From NCBI RefSeq assembly GCF_013408445.1, contig NZ_JACBZL010000001.1:1302001-1366000 (forward strand): a stretch of 64,000 nt of DNA, given 5' to 3'. The notes under the pieces were generated by a model that saw nothing but the letters and a program-made list of their open reading frames with translations, did no database searches and was not told the origin of the DNA. How positions within the stretch are numbered: the first letter of the stretch is position 1; every line of letters starts with the position of its first letter. Shown here in pieces: positions 38,485 to 47,809 of this stretch. This DNA is from Corynebacterium tuberculostearicum (GTDB taxonomy: Bacteria; Actinomycetota; Actinomycetes; Mycobacteriales; Mycobacteriaceae). The translations under genes were made by a program, and so were the position numbers.

Positions 38485-39312
38485 GTGAGTGTTCTAAAGA
38501 TTGACCGGCGCATCGTGCACGTCCTCCTCGTGGTGTGCGTGCTGATTGCGGCCTGGGTGGCGGATGCCTGCGTGGCTATGCACACGGAACACAAGGTGGC
38601 TCAAGCCGTGAAAGCCAATTCGCGGCTGGATAATACGCCGGATGTCTTCATCGGCGGCACCCCCTACGTGTGGGCGGCGGCTTCGAAGGAAATCCCTTAT
38701 CTCGAGGTCAAGGCGCTGGACGTGGAGGTGCCCAAGCTGGGCATGGTCAACGCTTCGACCGTACTGCGCGATATCACCGTCACCCCAGAGCAGGTCATGA
38801 ACGGAGATATTGAGGGCGCGCCCGTCTCCACCTATTCGCGCGGCATTTCCTTGGATGGTGTGGCCCTGGGCCGCCTGTTGGGAATTACCGATCTCTCGAT
38901 TGCTAACCCGGACGATATTTCCCCCTCCGGTGGCACCTCTGCAGAAGCAGAGCTAACGGGCACCCTGCCTGGCGACGCCCACAAGTCCACCGCCAAGGTC
39001 ACCCTCCGCCTGGTTGGTCCGGAGTTTCGCATGCAGGTCTATGACACGGACGATGAGCGCCTACAAAAGGCCTTTTCCCTCAACTTCGACACCCGCCAGC
39101 TGCCGCTTCCGGCGCAAGCGACCGCGGTAAAGATGCAGGGAGGAACCATTTCCTTCGAGGTACAGCGCCGCAATATCAAGGTGCAGCTGGCCCAGCTCTC
39201 CCCGCTAGAGATTGAAGGCTCGGAGCAAAAGGCCGTGGAAGAGGCGGAAAAGAAGGCCGCCGATACCAAGCACCGGTTCGGCCCCGCGCCGCAGACTAGC
39301 GCAGGCGAATAA
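38485..39312 (+). CDS. LmeA-like (DUF2993) phospholipid-binding secreted protein
   Basis: 275 aa from GTG 38485. An N-terminal membrane anchor or signal (about 10-30, HVLLVVCVLIAAWVADACVA) is followed by the DUF2993 fold: PDVFIGGTPYVWAAASKEIPYLEVKA near 48 and repeated strands to about 240, then a charged tail. In mycobacteria LmeA binds phosphatidylinositides and supports lipomannan elongation; a cell-envelope role is inferred here. The last 17 bases overlap the convergent lipid-kinase gene. Confidence 0.85.
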   Translation: MSVLKIDRRIVHVLLVVCVLIAAWVADACVAMHTEHKVAQAVKANSRLDNTPDVFIGGTPYVWAAASKEIPYLEVKALDVEVPKLGMVNASTVLRDITVTPEQVMNGDIEGAPVSTYSRGISLDGVALGRLLGITDLSIANPDDISPSGGTSAEAELTGTLPGDAHKSTAKVTLRLVGPEFRMQVYDTDDERLQKAFSLNFDTRQLPLPAQATAVKMQGGTISFEVQRRNIKVQLAQLSPLEIEGSEQKAVEEAEKKAADTKHRFGPAPQTSAGE

Positions 39313-40342
39313 AGTCCCGGAGAACTTCCTTCATCGTGCGCTGATGGGCCTCCCGCCTATCCTGCGGGGCGAATACCTCAATGGCATCCTTCACGGAGGC
39401 CAAGGTAACCGCGTCAAAGCGCCCCTCCGATTCTCCATCGGCTTGGAAACGCTGCGGTTCGCGGCAGACGAGCTCTACCCGCATGGCGTCGTCGAAGGCC
39501 ACCGTCTTTTCCTTGGTGAGCTTATTGAGCCATCCGCGCTTATCAGCACCGAAGAGGTGCAACAGGCCGACAACGCCGCCGAGCCCGCTAAACTCCTCCA
39601 ACCCAAACAGGGCAAGGCCCTCATCGAAGGAATTGCGCGGGTTAGTCACTACCGGCAGCGGGCCCAGGAAAGTCCACGGGTTGGTATTCGAGGTAAACAG
39701 CAGTGGCACATCGTCCTTGCGCAGCTGTTCGCCGCTGCTGGACTCGGCCTTGACTGCAATATGCGGCGGGTTCTTCCGCGCACGGCTCCAAGCCCGAATG
39801 GCAACGTTGAGGTAGCGCAGCGGAGTGGCCGAAAATCCCTGCTCACGAGCGCGATCCACGCGGGCCAGGACATCCGCGTCCAAACCGAAGCCGGCATTGA
39901 CGGCAAACCACCGCTCGTTCCACGTTCCTAGGTAAATGGTGCGGCGCAGATCCCGGTCGAGCATGCGAGCCAGCACATGGGTGGCCTCCATTGGGGTGTT
40001 GGGGAACCCTAGAGCGCGCACAAAGACATTGGCGGAGCCGGTAGGAATTACGGCCAGCGCCGGGATGGACTGCGGATCGGGACGCTGCTCATCCGCCGGA
40101 CCGAGGAGCCCGTTGACTACCTCGTTGACGGTTCCATCTCCGCCCACAGCAATGATGACGTCGTAGTCATCCCTGGTCATTCCCTTGACCATCTCTTCTG
40201 CATGGCCAGGGTAATGCGTAAATTGCACCTTGAGGTGCAGGCCCTCTACCGCTTGTAGGCAGGGAACGATTTGGCGGAAGAGGGCGTTGGTTTGTGAGGT
40301 CGAGTTTGGATTCGAGATCATCAATGCGTGCACGAGGTCCAA
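39296..40342 (-). CDS. Diacylglycerol/sphingosine-type lipid kinase
   Basis: Cytoplasmic lipid kinase of the DAGK_cat family (about 348 aa). ATP-site motifs are ISNPNSTSQTNALFRQI at the start and VGGDGTVNEVVNGLLG near 70, followed by PTGSANVFVRALGFP near 100 and the C-terminal beta sandwich. It probably phosphorylates diacylglycerol or a related envelope lipid precursor. The start may be TTG 40342 or, better, GTG 40333 (giving MHALMISNPNS). The gene is convergent with the LmeA-like gene and divergent from the nitrobindin-like gene. Confidence 0.88.
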   Translation of the reverse strand: MDLVHALMISNPNSTSQTNALFRQIVPCLQAVEGLHLKVQFTHYPGHAEEMVKGMTRDDYDVIIAVGGDGTVNEVVNGLLGPADEQRPDPQSIPALAVIPTGSANVFVRALGFPNTPMEATHVLARMLDRDLRRTIYLGTWNERWFAVNAGFGLDADVLARVDRAREQGFSATPLRYLNVAIRAWSRARKNPPHIAVKAESSSGEQLRKDDVPLLFTSNTNPWTFLGPLPVVTNPRNSFDEGLALFGLEEFSGLGGVVGLLHLFGADKRGWLNKLTKEKTVAFDDAMRVELVCREPQRFQADGESEGRFDAVTLASVKDAIEVFAPQDRREAHQRTMKEVLRDFIRLR

Positions 40343-40386
40343 GTCTAGTAGTTAAAAAGGCGGGTGCACGACTAGGCTGGACGCCC

Positions 40387-41082
40387 ATGAGCGAAAATAA
40401 TAATGAAACCACCCCTGAAAACATCGAGACCACCGCGGCTTCCCACCCGGAAAACGATCCAGGAAAACTCAATGGCAACGATGCCGTGAACCAGGCTGCC
40501 GAGCAGTGGAAGGACGCCGCTAGCCGCAATATCCCCGCTCTCGAGCTGGGCGATACCCCGGTACCGGACGATACCGCGAACCTGCGCCAGGGCCCGTCGC
40601 TGCACGACGGCCTGTTGGGACTACTCCCCCTTGTGGGCGTCTGGCAGGGCGAGGGCCAAGCCCACGATACGAAGGGCCAGGAATACACCTTTGGCCAGCA
40701 GCTGGTCATCGCCCACGACGGCGAGAATTACCTGACCTTTAGCTCCCGCACCTGGAAGATCGATACCGAAGGCAAGCCGGAAGGCCCATCCGTGCGCGAG
40801 ACCGGCTTCTGGCGCATCTCGGAAAAGGATGAAATCGAGGTCACCTACACCTCTTCTACCGGCATCGTGGAAATCTTCTACGGCGAACCCTTCAATGACC
40901 GCGCATGGCAGCTGGAATCCGCCTCCACCATGGTCACTGAAACCGGCCCGAAGAACCTAGGCCCAGGCAAGCGCATGTACGGCCTCATGCCCAATAACAA
41001 CCTGGGCTGGGTAGACGAGCGCATGGTTGATGGCGAGATGCGTCCCTACATGTCGGCGGAGCTCACCCGCATCGCAGGCTAA
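40387..41082 (+). CDS. Ferric nitrobindin-like protein (lacks the heme His)
   Basis: 231 aa with a disordered acidic N-terminus of about 70 residues and then a 10-strand beta barrel. The family motif GVWQGEGQAH lies near 88, and GFWRISEKDEIEV follows. Nitrobindins bind heme through a His near the C-terminus (x-H-L-S-A-x-L); here the place reads RPYMSAELTRIAG, with Met for His. Families with this loss are listed as nitrobindin-like without the proximal ligand. A TAGGCT -10 lies 8 nt before ATG 40387, so the mRNA may be leaderless. It is adjacent to the lipid kinase as in other corynebacteria. Confidence 0.87.
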   Translation: MSENNNETTPENIETTAASHPENDPGKLNGNDAVNQAAEQWKDAASRNIPALELGDTPVPDDTANLRQGPSLHDGLLGLLPLVGVWQGEGQAHDTKGQEYTFGQQLVIAHDGENYLTFSSRTWKIDTEGKPEGPSVRETGFWRISEKDEIEVTYTSSTGIVEIFYGEPFNDRAWQLESASTMVTETGPKNLGPGKRMYGLMPNNNLGWVDERMVDGEMRPYMSAELTRIAG

Positions 41083-41942
41083 ACTCCAAGCGCTGCATCA
41101 ATAAGGTCTCGGATGACGTCCACGTTGTCCGGGGCCTTTAATTTTTTGTCATTGAGCCTAGTTACGCGCGCGGCAACGCGCACCGAGGACACCAACCACA
41201 CCGAGTCCGCCTTTTCCAGATATTCCACGGTCAGCGGCTTGGCCTTGCAGCGATAGCCTTTCTCTTTGGCATGGGCGAAGAGCGCCGCTTGCGTGGTGCC
41301 GGGCAGGATCCCGCGCCCGGCCGCGGTGCGCAGTTTCTCGCCCTTGACGGCCACCACGGTAGAGGTGGCGCCCTCGAGAATTTCTCCGGTGTCCGGATCG
41401 GTGAGGATGAGATCCTCAAAGCCCTTCTCCCGCGCCATGCGCAGCATCGCCATGGTGGCCGCGTAATTGAGCGTCTTGGCGGGCAATTCCTCCGCTACGT
41501 GCCACAGGCGGGGGCTTGTCATGACGGCGACGCCGTGGGCGCGCTGCTCTAGCACCTTCTCCTCAATCGGCTGCACCACAACCCACGCGCTCGGCCGCCC
41601 CGTAGAAGCGCGCCCGCGGGTATAGGTCCACGTGCATTTAGCATCGCCTTGCTCGTCCCCGCAGAAGTCCGCGATGGCGAGCCGGGTGGCTTCTTCCCAC
41701 TTGTCCATGGGCGGCTCCGGCAGGTTCATCGTGCGAGCTGAATCGCAGAAGCGCTGCGCGTGGCGCTGCAGGTTAGCGGCTTTGCCTCCGCGCACGAGCA
41801 GGGATTCAAAGATGCCGTCGCCGCGGGTGACCGCGGCATCGTCGGCATAGATGAGAGGCAACGTGGGCATGTGCCTGCGTACCGACCCTCCAAAGGGCTC
41901 CACAACGTAGATGACCGGCTCTTTTCGCGGCGAAAACTTCAT
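41079..41942 (-). CDS. Class IV aminotransferase, PabC-like
   Basis: PLP enzyme (287 aa) of fold type IV. Catalytic Lys is in LPAKTLNYAATMAMLRMA near 165 and phosphate-binding residues are in GEILEGATSTVVAVKG near 195. The best guess is aminodeoxychorismate lyase (folate pathway), consistent with its folate-binding neighbour YgfZ, but a branched-chain or D-amino-acid aminotransferase cannot be excluded. The stop overlaps the nitrobindin-like gene stop by four bases. Confidence 0.82.
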   Translation of the reverse strand: MKFSPRKEPVIYVVEPFGGSVRRHMPTLPLIYADDAAVTRGDGIFESLLVRGGKAANLQRHAQRFCDSARTMNLPEPPMDKWEEATRLAIADFCGDEQGDAKCTWTYTRGRASTGRPSAWVVVQPIEEKVLEQRAHGVAVMTSPRLWHVAEELPAKTLNYAATMAMLRMAREKGFEDLILTDPDTGEILEGATSTVVAVKGEKLRTAAGRGILPGTTQAALFAHAKEKGYRCKAKPLTVEYLEKADSVWLVSSVRVAARVTRLNDKKLKAPDNVDVIRDLIDAALGV

Positions 41943-41972
41943 ACTTTTGATTATGCCCTACCATCGGTAGTT

Positions 41973-43037
41973 GTGAGTTATTCTTCGCCTCTTCTGCAGC
42001 GCGCCGGTGCCGCGGAGCACCAGGACGCGACCGTACTCGATGCCCAGGGCGTAGCCTGGCACTATGGCAATCCGCTGGGCGAGCAACGGGCCGCCGATGG
42101 CGGCACCATCGTCATTGACCGCTCCCAGCGCCGCGTCATTCGCGTGAGCGGCAAGGATGCCGCCGAGTTTCTGAATAATCTGCTTTCACAGAAGCTTGAC
42201 GACGCCCCCGTGGGTTTCACCGCCGGCGCCCTCGACCTGGACATCCAAGGCCACATCCTCCACCACATGGATATCGTGCGGACCGACGACGCCTTTCTTA
42301 TTGACGTCCCCGGGGCGCAATTCGACTCCCTCTTTAAGTTCCTCACCATGATGGTCTTTTGGTCCGAGGTCACCGTAGAGGAAGCCGATATCGCCATCCT
42401 TACCCTCCTGGGTGAGGCCGATGTTTCGCTGCCACCCATGGTGGAGTTTTCCCGCCAGGTCCAGTGGCCGGGAATCAAGCGCGTTGACCTGGGCATTCCG
42501 CGGGAATCCTTGGTCGAGGCAACGAAACACCTGGAGGAATCCGGTGCGCGGCTAGCGGGGCTCATGGCGTTTACCGCCGAGCGCGTCCGTGCCCGCGAGC
42601 CGGAGCTGGCAGCAGATCTGGATAATAAGTCCATCCCCCACGAGGTGTCGCAGTGGATCAGCCGCAGCACTGCTAACCCGGCCCACGTTCACCTCAATAA
42701 GGGCTGCTACCGCGGCCAGGAAACGGTGGCGCGCGTAGAAAATCTGGGCCGCTCCCCTCGCCTATTGGTGCAGCTGCACCTCGACGGCTCCGCGCCGCAA
42801 CGTCCAAATGTGGGCGATGACATTACTTTCAACGGACGTAAGGTAGGCCGCATCGGCACAATTGTGGATGACTGCGATTTCGGCCCCATCGCCCTCGGCC
42901 TAGTGAAGCGCTCTGCGCTGGACGCCGGCACCCTAGAAGTGGGCGATACCGCGGCGTCTATCGATCCTTCCTCCATCCCCGAGGATGAGGGCCCCAAGGC
43001 TGGGCGCGAGGCAGTAAACCGGCTGCGCGGGCGTTAG
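41973..43037 (+). CDS. ygfZ: Folate-binding iron-sulfur maintenance protein YgfZ
   Basis: 354 aa from GTG 41973. It is related to GcvT/CAF17 and acts with folate in maintaining Fe-S enzymes. The family fingerprint KGCYRGQETVAR lies near 233 (K-G-C-Y-x-G-Q-E, with its essential Cys). The N-terminal GcvT-like part starts SPLLQRAGAAEHQDATV. A longer upstream frame runs antisense to the PabC-like gene and is not coding. It is divergent from that gene. Confidence 0.9.
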   Translation: MSYSSPLLQRAGAAEHQDATVLDAQGVAWHYGNPLGEQRAADGGTIVIDRSQRRVIRVSGKDAAEFLNNLLSQKLDDAPVGFTAGALDLDIQGHILHHMDIVRTDDAFLIDVPGAQFDSLFKFLTMMVFWSEVTVEEADIAILTLLGEADVSLPPMVEFSRQVQWPGIKRVDLGIPRESLVEATKHLEESGARLAGLMAFTAERVRAREPELAADLDNKSIPHEVSQWISRSTANPAHVHLNKGCYRGQETVARVENLGRSPRLLVQLHLDGSAPQRPNVGDDITFNGRKVGRIGTIVDDCDFGPIALGLVKRSALDAGTLEVGDTAASIDPSSIPEDEGPKAGREAVNRLRGR

Positions 43038-43177
43038 ATCTCCCACTAGCTAGGGGGCGGTGCGGAATTTTTTCGTCACACAGGCTATTGTGTCTTACAG
43101 GAAGATACTCAATAGACAAGTCGATGGGGCGCCCAAGAATCCCTGGCGCGCCCTACTAACCCAAGGGGGTCATGCAC

Positions 43178-43375
43178 ATGGGACGCGGACGCGCAAAGGC
43201 AAAGCAGACCAAAGTTGCACGCCAGCTCAAGTACAACTCACCCGAGATGGATATCGAGTCCCTACAACGGGAACTCGCCGCACAGCAAGAGGGTGACTCC
43301 CGCGATTATGAAGAGGATGACCCATACGCCGACTACGTCGACGAATGGGACGATGACGACCGCGACGAACGCTAA
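43178..43375 (+). CDS. DUF3073 small actinobacterial protein
   Basis: 65-aa protein with the conserved start MGRGRAKAKQTKVARQLKYN and a very acidic tail (DDPYADYVDEWDDDD). DUF3073 is almost confined to actinobacteria and has no known function. The basic head and acidic tail suggest nucleic-acid or ribosome contact. ATG 43178 is chosen over 43172 because the family starts MGRGRAK; AAGGGGG precedes it. Confidence 0.9.
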   Translation: MGRGRAKAKQTKVARQLKYNSPEMDIESLQRELAAQQEGDSRDYEEDDPYADYVDEWDDDDRDER

Positions 43376-43400
43376 TCTTCCGCTCGCCGCCGGATAGCTC

Positions 43401-43430
43401 AAGGGCCCTAGGAAATCTCCTAGGGCCCTT
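43401..43430. terminator. Bidirectional terminator between DUF3073 gene and purM
   Basis: AAGGGCCCTAGGA pairs perfectly with TCCTAGGGCCCTT around AATC. It serves both convergent genes. Confidence 0.85.
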
Positions 43431-43466
43431 CCTCATACCCTCCCCCCTGGCAGGGGCAGGGCCCTG

Positions 43467-44051
43467 CTAGAAGTTGGGGTGCTCGCCGTGCATGACCACG
43501 CGCGGCTCCTCGCCGGAGGCGGAGCGGACGGTGCCCAGCTCCCACGCATCGATGTGGCGTGCGGTAAGCATTGCCAGGGCACGGTCACGGTCTTCGGGAT
43601 TGACTACGGCAATCATGCCGACACCCATGTTGAAGGTCTTCTCCATTTCTGCCAGCTCCACCTTGCCCACCGAGGAGATGAGCTTGAAGATCTGGCCTGG
43701 GGTCCAGGTGGCGCGGTTAATATCGGCCGCTAGGCCTTCTGGAATGACGCGCTCGAGATTGCCAGCCAATCCACCACCGGTGACGTGGCAGAAGGTGGAT
43801 ACGGAGCACTCGCTGGCCAAAGCCAGGCAGTCCTTGGCGTAAATGCGGGTAGGCTCCAGCAGCTCCTCACCGAGGGGGCGGCCAAGCTCCTCCACGTGGC
43901 CGTCGAGAGGCATGCCGGCCTGCTCCAGCAGGACGTGGCGGGCCAGGGAGTAACCATTGGAGTGTAGGCCGGAAGAGCCCATGGCGATGAGCACGTCGCC
44001 ATCGCGAACCTTGTCTGGGCCAAGTACGCCATCGGCCTCAACGACGCCGAG
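43467..44051 (-). pseudogene. purM: purM 3' half (AIR synthetase), cut off by IS-B
   Basis: C-terminal about 190 residues of phosphoribosylformylglycinamidine cyclo-ligase. GVVEADGVLGPDKVRDGDVL is the inter-domain strand, GSSGLHSNGYSLAR binds nucleotide, and HVTGGGLAGNLERVIPEG ends the active site. It lacks a start and its own promoter because IS-B copy 2 sits at 44052-45374. With the 5' half it makes a full-length protein of about 350 aa in the same frame. Confidence 0.95.
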
Positions 44052-44097
44052 TGGGGTTGCCCGCAAATCGTGGACACGTAGTGGGGCTACCTAGTGC

Positions 44098-45000
44098 TTA
44101 GGCAGCTATTTCTTTTCTACTGGTGGTTAGACCAATGTGGTTTTCGAAGTCGACGGGGCTGACCATCCCTAGTGCAGAGTGCCGGCGCCGACGGTTGTAA
44201 ACGACTTCCATCCAGTAGGCAACGGCCTTGCGCGCAGCATCGCGGGTAGGCCAACGCTTACGGTCGTAGAACTCGGTTTTAAGCGTCGACCAGAACGACT
44301 CAGCCATCGCGTTATCAAAGCACACACCAGTACGCCCCACAGACTGAGCAATGCCCAGGTTATGGCAGACTTCCCAGAGCTTCTCGCTGGTAAATTGCGT
44401 TCCGCGGTCAGCGTGGAACACCAGCCCATTAGGAACGTCACCGCGCAGTGTATGTGCCATCCGCAGGGCCCGTTCGACCAGGCATGTATCTTGAACGCTA
44501 TCCATTGCCCATCCCAGCACCCTGCGGGAATGGCCGTCGCGGACCGCACACAAGTACAACCATCCCTCGCTGGTGCGTAGGTAGGTAATATCCGACATCC
44601 ACACTCGGTTGAGCTCACCAGTATCAAACATGCGCTTGACCAGGTCAGGAAGAGCTGACTTACGCTTGGATTGAATCGTTGTCACCGGGACAAAGGCACG
44701 CGGTGAAATCCCTTCAATGCCCATCATGCGCATCCGCTTAGCCACAGTCTTGCGATTCAGGGTGATCTGGTAGCGCTCGGTAAGTTCTGCGGTGATCCGC
44801 GGAGCACCATAAACCTCATCGGAGTCTTTCCAAATCTGATGAATCTTTCGGTCAACGCCATCGTAAAATGCAGCACGATCATTTTCGCCAGATAGTCGCT
44901 TCTGCTGCGTATCAGCCCATTTGTAGTATCCAGACCGAGACACTTTTAATAGCCGTGCCATGCGTTTGATGCTGTAGTTTGCCTTCTCCTGCTGCATCAA
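44098..45000 (-). CDS. IS-B copy 2 transposase OrfB
   Basis: 300-aa DDE transposase subunit with the same protein sequence as copy 1 (SDITYL, FHADRG, MAESFW catalytic residues). It runs in the same direction as purM. Confidence 0.96.
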   Translation of the reverse strand: MMQQEKANYSIKRMARLLKVSRSGYYKWADTQQKRLSGENDRAAFYDGVDRKIHQIWKDSDEVYGAPRITAELTERYQITLNRKTVAKRMRMMGIEGISPRAFVPVTTIQSKRKSALPDLVKRMFDTGELNRVWMSDITYLRTSEGWLYLCAVRDGHSRRVLGWAMDSVQDTCLVERALRMAHTLRGDVPNGLVFHADRGTQFTSEKLWEVCHNLGIAQSVGRTGVCFDNAMAESFWSTLKTEFYDRKRWPTRDAARKAVAYWMEVVYNRRRRHSALGMVSPVDFENHIGLTTSRKEIAA

Positions 45001-45314
45001 TTCGAACTTTTCTGCTCGCGTTGCTTCGCGGCGAAGAAGGCTGTCGCTTTTGACAAGAACTCATTATCCATCTTGGCTTCCGCCAACTCACGGCGCAGAC
45101 GAGCATTCTCAGCACGAAGATCAGCCTCACTCATCCCATCCGAGGCCCCTCGGCGTTCACGCTCGAGTTTGACCCACCGGCCTAAAAGCCCGGCGGAGAC
45201 GCCAATCTCCTTAGCCACATGAGCGATCGGGCGCTCTGACTCGATTACAAGGTTCGCGGCTTCACGCCGGTACTCCGGCGTGTACTTCTTGCGCTGTTGA
45301 CTCACAATGAACAT
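44997..45314 (-). CDS. IS-B copy 2 transposase OrfA
   Basis: 105-aa HTH/zipper subunit, the same as copy 1, overlapping orfB. It lies just downstream of the purM 5' fragment on the same strand. Confidence 0.95.
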   Translation of the reverse strand: MFIVSQQRKKYTPEYRREAANLVIESERPIAHVAKEIGVSAGLLGRWVKLERERRGASDGMSEADLRAENARLRRELAEAKMDNEFLSKATAFFAAKQREQKSSN

Positions 45315-45374
45315 CCTCTCCTACGGACACAAGATCCGCACAAATAGGGTGTCCACTAAACGAGGGTAACCTCA

Positions 45375-45846
45375 CGACCGCGGTGGCGGAAACATCGTAT
45401 TCGTTTTCTTCCATCATGCCGGGGTGCTCGGCGGTCTCGCCGCCCAGCAGCGCGGCACCGGCCTGCAGACAGCCCTCGGCGATGCCCTTGACTACCTCGG
45501 CTACCTTTTCCGGCACGACCTTGCCCACGGCGATGTAGTCCTGCAGGAAGAGTGGCTCCGCGCCGCAGACAACCAGGTCGTCCACGCACATGGCGACGAG
45601 GTCGATGCCGATGGTGTCGTGCTTGTCCATGGCCTGGGCCACGGCCAGCTTGGTGCCGACGCCGTCGGAACCGGCGGCCAAGATGGGCTCCTTGTAATCG
45701 CCGAGCTTGAACAGGCCAGCAAAGCCGCCAAGACCGCCCAGAACCTCAGGGCGGGTGGCGCGCTTAGCGTGCGGGGCGAAAAGCTCTACGGCGCGGTCAC
45801 CCTCTTCGATGCTGACGCCGGCTGCTGCGTAAGTATTGTCACTCAT
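45375..45846 (-). pseudogene. purM: purM 5' half (AIR synthetase), broken by IS-B
   Basis: First about 157 codons of phosphoribosylformylglycinamidine cyclo-ligase (step 5 of purine synthesis). [20 protein letters not shown] is the start, [13 protein letters not shown] and [16 protein letters not shown] form the ATP/FGAM site, and [13 protein letters not shown] the family motif. The frame runs into IS-B after SATAV and ends in IS sequence. The C-terminal ATP-grasp-like domain half is separated by 1.3 kb, so no active enzyme is expected. It is 18 bp downstream of purF in the same operon. Confidence 0.95.
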
Positions 45847-45864
45847 GGTTTCAGGTGTCCTTTG

Positions 45865-47361
45865 TTATTCGGTGCCGAGCAGGGTGCGCACGGCGTCTGC
45901 ATTGGAGTTTCCGGCGGGCAGGCCAAGCGGGTACTCGCCCGAGAAGCAGGCGGTGCACAGCTCGGAACGGGGCTGTTCGGTGGCGGCCACCATCTCCTCG
46001 ATGGAGACAAAGCCCAGGGAATCGGCGCCGATGGTGTCACAAATAGTGGCGCAGACGGTTTCCGGATCGTCGGAGGGGCTGGCGTTAGCGATCAGCTCGC
46101 CCGGGGAGGCGAAGTCGATGCCGTAGAAGCACGGCCACTTCACTGGCGGGGAGGCGATGCGCACGTGCACCTCGGCGGCCCCGGCCTCGCGCAGCATGCG
46201 GATGAGCGCGCGCTGGGTATTGCCGCGGACGATGGAATCATCCACCACGACGAGCTTCTTGCCGTTGATGACTTCACGCAGCGGGTTGAGCTTCAAGCGG
46301 ATGCCCAGCTGGCGCAGGGTTTGGGTGGGCTGGATGAAGGTGCGGCCCACATAAGCGTTCTTGACCAAGCCGTGGGCGAAGGTGATGCCGGATTCGCGGG
46401 CATAGCCCACGGCGGCCGGATTGCCGGATTCGGGAACCGGGATGACCAGGTCCGCGCCCTCGGCCGGGTACTCACGGGCCAAGCGGCGGCCGATGTCCAC
46501 GCGGGAGGCGTTGACGGAACGGCCTTTGATATCGCTATCCGGGCGGGCCAAGTAGACGTACTCGAAGACACAGCCGTGGCGCTTGGCCGGCGCAAAGTTC
46601 ACGGAACGGATGCCGGCCTCATCGATGGCGACGAGCTCGCCGGGTTCAATCTCGCGGATGAACTGAGCGCCGCAGATATCGAGCGCACAGGTCTCGGAGG
46701 CCACCACCCAGCCTTTGGCCAAGCGGCCGAGGACCAGCGGGCGCACGCCGTGCGGGTCGCGCGCGGCGTACATGGTGTGACCATCGGTAAAGGTTAGGCA
46801 GAATGCGCCCTTCACGCGCGGGAGGAAGTCACGGGCGGAGTCGAAGACGGAGGTGTCTTCATCCACGCCGTCAGCAAGCAGCATAGACAAGCACATGGAG
46901 TCAGATACGGACTCCTCATGGGGCTTAATCAAGCCGCGCTGCACGGCTTCTTCGCGCAGCTCCAGGTAGTTGATCAGGTTGCCGTTGTGTCCAAGGGCGA
47001 TGTCTACCCCAGTGGAGGAGGTAGAAAACATCGGCTGGACATTGGACCATTCCTTGCCGCCGGCGGTGGAATAGCGCGTGTGGCCCACCGCTACGTTTCC
47101 TTGGAGGGCGGACAGGGTGGACTCATCAAAGATATTGGCCACCAGGCCCATATCCTTGAAGACGACGATGCGGTCATCATCGCCCACCGCAATGCCGGCA
47201 GCCTCCTGGCCACGGTGCTGCAGGGCGAAGAGACCAAAATAGGTCAGCTTGGAGACTTCCTCCCCGGGAGCCCAAACGCCATAGACGCCGCATTCTTCGC
47301 GGGGCTCCTGCTCATTCTGATCGTCAAGATTGGTGATACTAGGAGTATGTACTTCTACCAC
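45865..47361 (-). CDS. purF: Amidophosphoribosyltransferase
   Basis: First step of purine synthesis: PRPP and glutamine to phosphoribosylamine. It is 498 aa. A 23-residue propeptide precedes the catalytic Cys24 (REECGVYGVWAPGE), which is exposed by cleavage. The glutaminase domain shows HRGQEAAGIA and GHTRYSTAG. The PRPP motif VVVDDSIVRGNTQR is near 370 and C-terminal Cys residues (CYG/CATIC/CTACFSGEYP) could bind an Fe-S cluster as in B. subtilis PurF. Intact, upstream of broken purM. Confidence 0.96.
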   Translation of the reverse strand: MVEVHTPSITNLDDQNEQEPREECGVYGVWAPGEEVSKLTYFGLFALQHRGQEAAGIAVGDDDRIVVFKDMGLVANIFDESTLSALQGNVAVGHTRYSTAGGKEWSNVQPMFSTSSTGVDIALGHNGNLINYLELREEAVQRGLIKPHEESVSDSMCLSMLLADGVDEDTSVFDSARDFLPRVKGAFCLTFTDGHTMYAARDPHGVRPLVLGRLAKGWVVASETCALDICGAQFIREIEPGELVAIDEAGIRSVNFAPAKRHGCVFEYVYLARPDSDIKGRSVNASRVDIGRRLAREYPAEGADLVIPVPESGNPAAVGYARESGITFAHGLVKNAYVGRTFIQPTQTLRQLGIRLKLNPLREVINGKKLVVVDDSIVRGNTQRALIRMLREAGAAEVHVRIASPPVKWPCFYGIDFASPGELIANASPSDDPETVCATICDTIGADSLGFVSIEEMVAATEQPRSELCTACFSGEYPLGLPAGNSNADAVRTLLGTE

Positions 47362-47371
47362 GGCGTTTATA

Positions 47372-47776
47372 TTAGCCTGTCGCGCCGCCGGAAACTAACG
47401 GAATAAGCGGCAACCACTGCGCAATTTCGCCCGCGCGGGAGCCGGAAGCATCGACGCGACCAGTGTTTACGGCCTCTTCCCAGTCCGCCAATCCGGTGGC
47501 AAGGCGCAGCCAGGTTTCCGGGTCGGTCTCCACCACATTGGGTGGGGTGCCGCGGGTATGGCGGGGTCCTTCAATGCATTGCACCGCAACAAATGGGGGT
47601 ACGCGCAGTTCCACGGAATGGCCCGGCGCGTCGGCCTCGAGGGTGCGGGCGGTGCAACGGACGGCGTCGGCAAGCAGGGCCCTACCAGGCTTATCGTGCT
47701 CCGCCGGGGAGACAATCCAGTCTTTGATGGCCATGACGGCCGCGCGGGTGGCTGCGGGATCGACGGGCTTTTTCAT
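47372..47776 (-). CDS. Sterol-carrier-family small protein
   Basis: 134 aa, cytoplasmic. It is similar to the small SCP2-like protein found next to purF in mycobacteria and corynebacteria ([37 protein letters not shown], and [16 protein letters not shown] near 95). Its role is unknown. The fixed position beside purF/purM suggests a link to nucleotide metabolism or simple synteny. It ends 11 bp before the purF start and is probably co-transcribed with it. Confidence 0.8.
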   Translation of the reverse strand: MKKPVDPAATRAAVMAIKDWIVSPAEHDKPGRALLADAVRCTARTLEADAPGHSVELRVPPFVAVQCIEGPRHTRGTPPNVVETDPETWLRLATGLADWEEAVNTGRVDASGSRAGEIAQWLPLIPLVSGGATG

Positions 47777-47809
47777 AGCTACATCATAGCTACTGTTATC
47801 TTGTTGTTT

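Larger units (their letters stand above)
44052..45374 (-). mobile_element. IS-B copy 2: IS3-family element, 1323 bp, inside purM
   Basis: Same ends and length as copy 1, opposite strand. On the plus strand the flanks are CGAG (44048-44051) and CGAC (45375-45378), a 4-bp target duplication with one mismatch. It interrupts purM after codon TAV and before GVVEAD. Both transposase genes are intact. Confidence 0.96.
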
